Shown here piece after piece: positions 14,500 to 19,937 of a stretch of DNA of 19,937 nucleotides. The stretch is from an uncultured Chlamydiaceae bacterium (GTDB lineage Bacteria > Chlamydiota > Chlamydiia > Chlamydiales > Parachlamydiaceae), in NCBI GenBank assembly GCA_945957185.1, contig CAMFKA010000008.1, positions 1 to 19,937 of the forward strand, in the 5' to 3' direction. Position numbers and translations under genes: made by a program. Every line of letters starts with the position of its first letter. The stretch's first letter is position 1. The notes below the pieces were generated by a model that had not been told where the DNA came from, made no database searches, and saw only the letters and a list, made by a program, of their open reading frames with translations.

Positions 14500-15801
14500 C
14501 TACATAATATCAGCAGCAATCGCAGCCAATTCGGAACGTTCTGTCTTATCCAAAAAGACGTTCCCGTATAATTTTTGATTAGTGAATTTTCCGATAGTGT
14601 ATGTCAATCCGTTCGAATCTTTATCCAAATACGGGTTGTCAATCTGAGTGGGGTCTCCGGTTAAAATCACTTTTGTGCCTTCCCCTGCACGAGAAATGAT
14701 TGTTTTCACTTCATGCGGAGTCAAGTTCTGCGCCTCATCGATGATGATGATAATTTTTGGTAATGAACGCCCCCGGATATATGTCACGGCTTCCATTTCA
14801 ATTTTATTGCTCGCCATCACCCACTTCAACGTTTCGCTGCCTTGATGGCCACCGGAATTTTCGCATAAAAACTCCAAGTTGTCGTAGATGGGTTGCATCC
14901 AATGGAACAATTTTTCCTCTTTAGTGCCTGGAAGGTACCCGATATCCCGTCCAAGAGGGATGATAGGCCTGCTGACCAGAATTTTTGTGTAGACACCTTC
15001 GTCAAAAACCTTTCGCAATGCACATGCCAAAGCCAATAACGTTTTCCCTGTTCCTGCTTGCCCCAAAAGTGTGACGAGTTTGATGTCATCGCGTAACAGT
15101 AGGTCTACAGCGCAACGTTGCTCGACGTTTTTAGGTTTAATCCCCCAGATGGCGTTGTATTTGAGGAGTGGCTCCACAAGCTGCAGGGCGGCATTATATT
15201 TTCCCACTGCAGAGGAGTTTTCAGGAGATGTCATGATCATGTACTCGTTCGGTCTTCCCTCCGGTACCGTGTGGTGCAACTTACCGTCTTTGTAAAACAA
15301 ATCGATATCGTGCTTAGAAATTTCAACTTTTTTAACGCCGCGGTAGATGCTTTCATAGTTGTACTTCAAATCTTCATAGTCTTGAGATTCAAGACCTAAA
15401 GCTTCCGCTTTGATTCTCGCAGCGAAGTCCTTGGAAATCAGGACAACATGCTCCCCTTTTTCATAAAGGAAGTACGCAGCCATGATGATCCGGTTATCGT
15501 TAATCGACAGGGAAAAGTTGTAAGTATAGTCGGTTTTCATCTCAAGAAGAATTCGTACGATCGAACCGTTGGGCAGGTGAACGCCTTTGTGGAGATCTCC
15601 TTTTCCAATAAAGTTGAGAGAATCCAGGTAGCGGAAGACGGCTCTAGAGTTTCTACCAAGATCACTAGGAAGCCGTTTCATTTTGTCCAGTTCTTCTAGG
15701 ACTGTGACCGGAATAACGACATCATTTTGGGGGAATTTGTTGATCGCCTCGGGATCATGCAAAAGAACGTTGGTATCTAGGACGAAGGTTTTCTTTTTCA
15801 T
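14500..15801 (-). CDS. phoH: PhoH-family protein with PIN domain (PhoH2/YlaK type)
   Basis: A 433-aa two-domain protein. The N-terminal PIN ribonuclease domain (about 4-145) shows the acidic residues D9 (LDTN), E37 (LEELD), D102 (NDNRI) and D125 (SKDF). The C-terminal PhoH ATPase (about 220-433) shows Walker A GQAGTGKT (247-254), RPIIPLGRDIGYLPG (278-292), Walker B IIIIDEAQN (351-359) and LTGDPTQID (380-388). PIN-PhoH proteins characterised in other bacteria unwind and cleave RNA in an ATP-dependent way; the physiological target here is unknown. AGGAG lies about 12 nt before the ATG, which is somewhat long, inside a short palindrome (AGGAGACTCCT). C. trachomatis has phoH (CT015) beside CT016 and CT017, the same neighbourhood as here, although here the next gene is divergent. 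Confidence 0.93.
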   Translation of the reverse strand: MKKKTFVLDTNVLLHDPEAINKFPQNDVVIPVTVLEELDKMKRLPSDLGRNSRAVFRYLDSLNFIGKGDLHKGVHLPNGSIVRILLEMKTDYTYNFSLSINDNRIIMAAYFLYEKGEHVVLISKDFAARIKAEALGLESQDYEDLKYNYESIYRGVKKVEISKHDIDLFYKDGKLHHTVPEGRPNEYMIMTSPENSSAVGKYNAALQLVEPLLKYNAIWGIKPKNVEQRCAVDLLLRDDIKLVTLLGQAGTGKTLLALACALRKVFDEGVYTKILVSRPIIPLGRDIGYLPGTKEEKLFHWMQPIYDNLEFLCENSGGHQGSETLKWVMASNKIEMEAVTYIRGRSLPKIIIIIDEAQNLTPHEVKTIISRAGEGTKVILTGDPTQIDNPYLDKDSNGLTYTIGKFTNQKLYGNVFLDKTERSELAAIAADIM

Positions 15802-15901
15802 TGAGGAGTCTCCTGTACAATTGAAATGGTAAGAGGTGAAAATAGCGATTATTGAGGATATAAACCAAGGAATATTTTTAAAGTTGTCGTATAACGGCTC
15901 A

Positions 15902-15933
15902 CCACTGAGCCAGTGAGCTCATTGGCTCTGTGG
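15902..15933. promoter_or_regulatory. 32-nt near-perfect palindrome in the divergent control region
   Basis: The sequence from CCACTGAGCC to GGCTCTGTGG pairs at 14 of 16 positions plus one G-T wobble, with TGAGCTCA at its centre. Flanking bases allow a rival hairpin, GGCTCA-CCAC-TGAGCC (15897-15912), which shares the left half. It lies between phoH (minus, starts 15801) and the 238-aa gene (plus, starts 16043). It could be an operator for a dimeric regulator or an RNA element in a phoH leader. Confidence 0.6.
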
Positions 15934-15953
15934 TAAACAAAACGACTCGATTA

Positions 15954-15980
15954 TTAGCAGTTGAAAGATTTGACTGCTAA
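15954..15980. promoter_or_regulatory. Inverted repeat, operator candidate next to a promoter
   Basis: TTAGCAGT (15954-15961) and ACTGCTAA (15973-15980) form a perfect 8-bp inverted repeat with an 11-nt spacer. It ends 4 bp before the -35 box at 15985, a typical position for a regulator site. The half-site centres are 19 bp apart, roughly two helical turns. Confidence 0.5.
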
Positions 15981-15984
15981 ATTC

Positions 15985-16013
15985 TTGACATAAATCCTCA
16001 CTTGCTCTACCAT
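15985..16013 (+). promoter_or_regulatory. Predicted promoter of the 238-aa gene
   Basis: A perfect TTGACA (15985-15990), a 17-nt spacer and TACCAT (16008-16013, 4/6). The predicted start near 16020 leaves a leader of about 22 nt containing the GGAGG ribosome site at 16033-16037. Confidence 0.55.
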
Positions 16014-16042
16014 CATAACCAAATGGCATCATGGAGGTCGTT

Positions 16043-16759
16043 ATGATTATTAATCCCAAAATCTTAAACATCCCACCTTTTATTTCTACTCAATGGAGTC
16101 AAATAGAATTCATAACTACAGAAGGTAATTTACTAATCGTTCACCTTAAATCAGGAAAATTTGTTTCCGTCCCGGATCTTTCCGAAGAGACCATCCAAAA
16201 AGTTTTCCAAATGCACGGCTCCTACGCCGAAGTCGAACGCCCAGCGAATATCCCTTCTATTCCTCCACTTCCTCTACAACCTCCTCTCTCTTTCGGTAGC
16301 GGCGGATTCAAAATCGCTTTCTCCGCAGGAGGAATGGACCAACAAGTTCCAGGGCTCCCGCTCCAACATATGGAAGAGCTCCGCGAAGCCCCTAACCTCC
16401 CCCCGGAAGTTTTGGAAAAAGTCAAAACCATTTCAAAACTCGTTCCTCCGGAAGACATCATCAACTCCCCCAAACCGATCGAACAGTGCAACTGCCCCTT
16501 CTGCCAAATCGCACACGTGATCCATAACGACGCTGGTCAATCTACACAACACGTGACAGTAGAAGTGATGGACGAACCTGTCAACGAAGAGGACTTAAAA
16601 TTCGAACAGTGGAGCATCTCCCAAAAAGAAGACCAGCTGTTTGACGTGCAAAACAAGCTCGACGCCAACGAAAGCTACACCGTCTTCCTAGGAGATCCTG
16701 TAGGATGCACTTGTGGGAAAAGTGGCTGCGAACACATCTTAGCTGTCCTAAAAAGCTAA
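16043..16759 (+). CDS. Hypothetical chlamydial protein with paired Cys/His clusters (CT016-like position)
   Basis: A 238-aa protein of unknown function. The N-terminal part (1-60) has beta-strand character (FITTEGNLLIVHLKSGKFVSVPD). The middle is Pro-rich (66-82). The C-terminal half carries two clusters, CNCPFCQIAH (149-158: C149, C151, C154, H158) and CTCGKSGCEH (222-231: C222, C224, C229, H231), with 63 residues between them. Together they give eight ligands, fitting one or two zinc sites; alternatively each could be a separate treble-clef-like knuckle. Start: an ATG at 16031 is in frame, but its own bases form the GGAGG site (16033-16037) serving the ATG at 16043, so the latter is chosen. 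Position beside phoH and upstream of the SH3b protein matches C. trachomatis CT016; I cannot verify similarity. It is followed by a stem-loop at 16779. Confidence 0.75.
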   Translation: MIINPKILNIPPFISTQWSQIEFITTEGNLLIVHLKSGKFVSVPDLSEETIQKVFQMHGSYAEVERPANIPSIPPLPLQPPLSFGSGGFKIAFSAGGMDQQVPGLPLQHMEELREAPNLPPEVLEKVKTISKLVPPEDIINSPKPIEQCNCPFCQIAHVIHNDAGQSTQHVTVEVMDEPVNEEDLKFEQWSISQKEDQLFDVQNKLDANESYTVFLGDPVGCTCGKSGCEHILAVLKS

Positions 16760-16778
16760 TAACCAACTATCTATGAAA

Positions 16779-16809
16779 ATGCGGCCGACGCTTTAGCCTC
16801 CGGCCGCAT
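16779..16809 (+). terminator. Stem-loop after the 238-aa gene, probable terminator
   Basis: ATGCGGCCG (16779-16787) pairs perfectly with CGGCCGCAT (16801-16809) around a 13-nt loop, 19 bp past the stop codon. The T-rich run comes only some 10 nt later (TTCATTTTT), so termination may be imperfect. Confidence 0.55.
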
Positions 16810-16908
16810 CACTCCTTCATTTTTACGGAAAAATCTCTTTCCCTTTAGTCTGCAAAAAGTTAGAATCTCGCTCTAATGCATACACGTTAAATTCATGGAG
16901 GTTTTGGA

Positions 16909-18162
16909 ATGCATCAAAAGACTTGGCTAACCGGTTCTGCGTTAGCAGCACTCGCTATATTTGGCAATTTACATGGAGCCGCAGACGAATCAAAAGAATC
17001 CGCAAGCGCCACTGAAGCAGCTGCAAGCAAATTTGCACAACCCACCGACATCGCAGCATTCACAGGGCGCGTCACCAAAAACAAAGTGAGAATGCGTGTG
17101 CAGCCAAATCTGGACGCTAAAATTTTGAAAGAACTCGCCAAAGATGACCTCGTCGTCGTTGTTGGTGAAAGCGAAGACTTCTATGCGATTAAGCCTCCAT
17201 CCGATACGAAAGGGTACGTCTTCCGCACATTCGTTCTTGATAACGTGATCGAAGGCAACCGCGTCAACGTGCGTTTGGAGCCAGAACTTGATGGCCCCAT
17301 CATCGCGCAACTCAGTTCCGGCGACCGTGTCGATGGTACTATCAGCCCCTTGAATAGCAAATGGATCGAAATCACTCCTCCCTCTTCCGTACGCTTCTAT
17401 ATCGCAAAAGAGTACTTAGAAAAAATCGGTGATCCTGATTTGATGACTCGCATCCAGCAACGTAGAAGTGAAGTGAACTCCTTGCTGAGCACTGCTTATT
17501 CCATGAGTCAGGCAGAGCTGCAAAAGCCGTTCCCTGAAATCAACCTCAACGGTGCCATCTCCACGTACAACAAAATCATTCAGAACTTCGGAGACTTCCC
17601 CGAGCAAGTCGCCCGAGCAAAAGAACTGCTGACATCAGTACAAGAGAAGTACCTGCAAACAAAAATTGCTTACCTCGAAACAAGAGCGCAATTGTTGGAT
17701 CAAGTGTACCAGAAGAGCGGCGCAGAGACAGTAACACCTCCTTCTGCTCCAACACAAGAGTCTACAGATGAGATCAACGACTTTGCCGACAACTCCAACG
17801 AAGGCACTGTCACCGCAAAATCCACTGCGCCAAAAGTAAGCCAATGGACAATCAGCGAGCAGAAACTCATTGACGAATGGCTGAAGGACAACGCAAACGG
17901 CACTGCTGCACAGTTCTATGACGAGCAGTCAGCCCACGCTGTCACTTTAAAGGGAATTGTAGAAAATTATAATCGAAATATTAAAAACAAGCCCGGTGAC
18001 TACCTGCTTGTTAATGCTTCGACGCATCTCCCTACAGCATACCTGTACAGCACTCACGTCAACTTACAAGACCTCGTGGGTCACGAAGTGACAATTAAAG
18101 TCGTTCCACGTCCGAACAATAACTTTGCATTCCCTGCATATTTTGTTCTGACTCACGACTAA
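16909..18162 (+). CDS. Exported protein with two SH3b domains (CT017/Ctad1-like)
   Basis: A 417-aa exported protein. Signal peptide at about 1-24 (MHQKTWLTGSALAALAIFGNLHGAA). Two bacterial SH3 domains: about 52-110 (GRVTKNKVRMRVQPNLDAKI, later KGYVFRTFV) and 113-172 (VIEGNRVNVRLEPELDGPII, later FYIAKEYL), each with the R-x-x-P then G-D/D-D pattern of SH3_3. A helical, coiled-coil-like part follows (about 178-265), then a low-complexity Pro/Thr/Ser linker (270-310) and a C-terminal globular region (315-417). C. trachomatis CT017 (Ctad1), an adhesin-invasin described as binding host integrin beta-1, also has N-terminal SH3b domains and the same neighbours. Orthology is inferred from order and architecture. 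GGAGG lies 7 nt before the ATG. SH3b domains can equally bind peptidoglycan peptides. Confidence 0.85.
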   Translation: MHQKTWLTGSALAALAIFGNLHGAADESKESASATEAAASKFAQPTDIAAFTGRVTKNKVRMRVQPNLDAKILKELAKDDLVVVVGESEDFYAIKPPSDTKGYVFRTFVLDNVIEGNRVNVRLEPELDGPIIAQLSSGDRVDGTISPLNSKWIEITPPSSVRFYIAKEYLEKIGDPDLMTRIQQRRSEVNSLLSTAYSMSQAELQKPFPEINLNGAISTYNKIIQNFGDFPEQVARAKELLTSVQEKYLQTKIAYLETRAQLLDQVYQKSGAETVTPPSAPTQESTDEINDFADNSNEGTVTAKSTAPKVSQWTISEQKLIDEWLKDNANGTAAQFYDEQSAHAVTLKGIVENYNRNIKNKPGDYLLVNASTHLPTAYLYSTHVNLQDLVGHEVTIKVVPRPNNNFAFPAYFVLTHD

Positions 18163-18176
18163 TCTCCTTTAACCTT

Positions 18177-18206
18177 ACGGAGATCGCTTCCGCGATCTCC
18201 GTTTTT
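18177..18206 (+). terminator. Rho-independent terminator after the SH3b gene
   Basis: ACGGAGATCGC (18177-18187) pairs perfectly with GCGATCTCCGT (18192-18202) around the loop TTCC, immediately followed by a run of five T (18202-18206). It is 15 bp past the stop codon of the SH3b gene. Confidence 0.93.
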
Positions 18207-18222
18207 CCCCCACCTTTATTCC

Positions 18223-19734
18223 ATGACAGTTTCCAAGCAATTTTCTGTTTCTTTCCTTGGGCTCGACGCCCTTTTAGTGGAAGTTGAGGTCGACACCTGC
18301 CCTTCTTACACTGAAAAACAAAGTTTCGTCATCGTCGGCCTTCCAGACGTCGCTGTCAAAGAGTCGAAAGATCGCGTCCAAGCCGCAATGCGTAACGCCG
18401 GGTACTCCCTTTCTCAAATCAACTCCACTATCAATCTTGCTCCGGGAGACCTCAAAAAAGAGGGCCCCCTCTACGACCTTCCCATCGCCATCGGCCTTCT
18501 CGAATCGATAGGCTCTTTGAAAGCAGTCATCAATCCCCAAGACTTCCTCATCATGGGAGAAATGGGCTTAGGCGGAGAGGTACGCCCGGCTTATGGAGCG
18601 TTAGCCGCTGCGCTCTTGGCAAAATCACTAGGGAAGAAAGGGATCCTCCTTCCTGCTGCTAACGCCGCTGAAGCTGCTGCTGTTCCGGGCATCCAAGTCT
18701 ACCCCATTCAACACTTAAGAGAAGCCGTTCACTTCTTCCAAAACCCCTCTTCTATTCCCGCACAACCTTCCGGACAAAACCAAACTCAAAACAAGCTGGT
18801 AGGGGTAGATTTTGCCGATATCAAAGGGCAAATGCACGCAAAACGCGCTTTGGAATTAGCGGCAGCGGGAGGACACAACGTCATCATGTCGGGGCCACCG
18901 GGTTCCGGAAAAACACTGCTAGCACGTGCGTTAATGAGCATTATGCCCTCAATGTCGATGGAGGAAGCTCTAGAAGTCACCAACATCCATTCCCTTGCCG
19001 GAACACTCCCTGAAGGGGAATCCATGGCTCGTTCAAGACCGTTTCGCTCCCCTCACCACACCGTTAGCTATGCCGGATTGATTGGAGGGGGCAGCAATCC
19101 CCGACCCGGCGAAGTTTCGTTGGCGCATAGAGGAATTTTATTTTTAGATGAACTCCCCGAATTTTCTCGCACCGTCTTAGAAGTGTTGCGGCAGCCAATG
19201 GAAGATCGTTCCGTCAGTATCAGCAGAGCAAAAGGGCATTTCAATTTCCCCACCCATTTCCTATGTGTCGCTGCTATGAATCCCTGCCCCTGTGGGTATT
19301 ATGGAAGCCCCGACAAAAACTGTCGAGACACTGATCTGCAACGAGAGCGGTATCGCGGAAAAATTTCAGGGCCTCTGATGGATCGCTTTGACATGCAAAT
19401 CGAAGTTCCCGCTTTGAAGTATAGCGACATTATCAATGCTCCACGTGGAGAGACCTCTGTAGAGGTGTTAAAGCGAGTGGAAGCGGCGCGAGAAGTACAG
19501 TACCGCAGGTTAGGTAAAAATCGATTGAATGGCGAGATGAACGCATCGGAGTTAAGGAAGCATTGTCATCTGGATTCCGAGTGTCAAGATGTTTTAAGAC
19601 ACGCCATCGACACGCTTGGGATCTCCACAAGAAGCACGGACAAGCTGATTCGATTAGCGATGACAATCATGGATTTAGCGGGAGAAAGCAATTTGCGTCG
19701 GGAGCATTTTTTGGAGGCTCTCTCCTTCCGTTAA
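18223..19734 (+). CDS. comM: ComM/YifB-family Mg-chelatase-like AAA+ ATPase
   Basis: A 503-aa protein of the usual length and order. The N-terminal ribosomal-S5-like fold (about 8-170) has VGLPDVAVKESKDRV (38-52) and NLAPGDLKKEGPLYDLPIA (71-89). The AAA+ core has GPPGSGKT (224-231, Walker A), SRPFRSPHHT (271-280), ILFLDE (305-310, Walker B) and the zinc-ribbon-like NPCPCG (353-358) with C367 downstream. ComM proteins are hexameric helicases that promote branch migration of incoming DNA during natural transformation. The family is also widespread in bacteria not known to be transformable, so a general recombination role is safer here. No Shine-Dalgarno is visible before the ATG, and the preceding terminator at 18177-18206 leaves only 16 nt of untranslated sequence. 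Confidence 0.95.
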   Translation: MTVSKQFSVSFLGLDALLVEVEVDTCPSYTEKQSFVIVGLPDVAVKESKDRVQAAMRNAGYSLSQINSTINLAPGDLKKEGPLYDLPIAIGLLESIGSLKAVINPQDFLIMGEMGLGGEVRPAYGALAAALLAKSLGKKGILLPAANAAEAAAVPGIQVYPIQHLREAVHFFQNPSSIPAQPSGQNQTQNKLVGVDFADIKGQMHAKRALELAAAGGHNVIMSGPPGSGKTLLARALMSIMPSMSMEEALEVTNIHSLAGTLPEGESMARSRPFRSPHHTVSYAGLIGGGSNPRPGEVSLAHRGILFLDELPEFSRTVLEVLRQPMEDRSVSISRAKGHFNFPTHFLCVAAMNPCPCGYYGSPDKNCRDTDLQRERYRGKISGPLMDRFDMQIEVPALKYSDIINAPRGETSVEVLKRVEAAREVQYRRLGKNRLNGEMNASELRKHCHLDSECQDVLRHAIDTLGISTRSTDKLIRLAMTIMDLAGESNLRREHFLEALSFR

Positions 19735-19787
19735 TCAACCTAAGCTTTATGTCGGCCTTACAGGCCTCGGTTTCATTTTTTCCTTTA

Positions 19788-19895
19788 CCCAGGTTTCCGT
19801 TCGCTGTGCTCACTGCAACCTGGGCGAGTGTGGCTATTTCTGGTTGGAGTGAAGTGTGTTCTATGCCGCGGATGCGGCTAAGGCATGTAGCCACA
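19788..19895. repeat. Structured repeat, relative of the 12969-13265 element
   Basis: The non-coding tail of the window (19735-19937) holds linked stem-loops. CCCAGGTT (19788-19795) pairs with AACCTGGG (19817-19824). TGTGGCTA (19829-19836) pairs with TAGCCACA (19888-19895), enclosing smaller stems such as GCCGC-GGAT-GCGGC. The segment 19817-19848 matches the reverse complement of 13203-13234 at 29 of 32 positions, with TGTGGCTATTTCTG identical, so this belongs to the same family as the nested inverted repeat. It probably continues past the window edge. No gene is visible here. Confidence 0.75.
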
Positions 19896-19937
19896 TGCGC
19901 AAGCGTGTGGTAACGATGATATTAATGCAGAGCCGCG

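Noticed and set aside
16031..16042. Upstream ATG giving the 238-aa protein four extra residues
   Set aside because: The bases of these codons contain the GGAGG ribosome site for the ATG at 16043.
19563..19913. Plus-strand open frame overlapping the end of comM and running into the repeat
   Set aside because: It is an out-of-frame reading of comM continued through non-coding repeat sequence.

Overview
The window looks like a chromosome segment from an environmental (Chlamydia-like) member of the phylum Chlamydiae. Evidence: a stand-alone SWIB-domain protein next to an LpxG-type phosphohydrolase (order as in C. trachomatis CT460-CT461), an nrdR-dksA-lspA operon (as in CT406-CT408), and phoH followed by a Cys/His-cluster protein and an SH3b-domain envelope protein (as in CT015-CT017). 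The CT numbers are from memory, not from a search. The sequence is moderately AT-rich by eye, which would fit a Waddlia-like genome better than Chlamydia sensu stricto; genus assignment is inference only.

Layout. 1-1318 (minus): SWIB gene then lpxG, separated by a 12-bp-stem hairpin. 1477-3525 (plus): a 682-aa protein that strongly resembles the plant plastid UDP-glucose pyrophosphorylase UGP3. 3538-3743: a 206-bp element with 65-bp near-perfect inverted arms built partly from a 6-bp tandem repeat, between converging genes. 3751-4674: a His/Cys-rich small protein (minus) and a divergent 123-aa unknown (plus). 4642-6697 (minus): operon nrdR > dksA > lspA > a 226-aa unknown gene, tightly packed.

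6918-12176 (plus): a single 1752-codon gene whose N-terminus has the signature of a nucleotidyltransferase fold of the CCA-adding/poly(A) polymerase kind, followed by roughly 1450 residues of apparently all-helical, repeat-like sequence. A 241-aa unknown follows with its own plausible promoter. 12969-13265 is a large nested inverted repeat with internal hairpins that show compensatory changes between the arms. 13268-15801 (minus): phoH (PIN plus PhoH ATPase) followed at 8 nt by an outer-membrane beta-barrel protein.

15802-16042: divergent control region with a 32-nt near-palindrome, an 8-bp inverted repeat operator candidate and a TTGACA promoter. Then a 238-aa Cys/His-cluster protein, a secreted or periplasmic double-SH3b protein ending in a classic terminator, and comM. 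The last 200 bases hold another member of the structured repeat family seen at 12969-13265.

Functionally the core genes cover lipid A synthesis (lpxG), lipoprotein maturation (lspA), transcription control (nrdR, dksA), RNA metabolism (phoH) and DNA branch migration (comM). The lineage-specific genes (UGP3-like protein, giant NTase-solenoid protein, barrel, unknowns) lie between these conserved blocks, and two of the three block junctions carry large palindromic elements.
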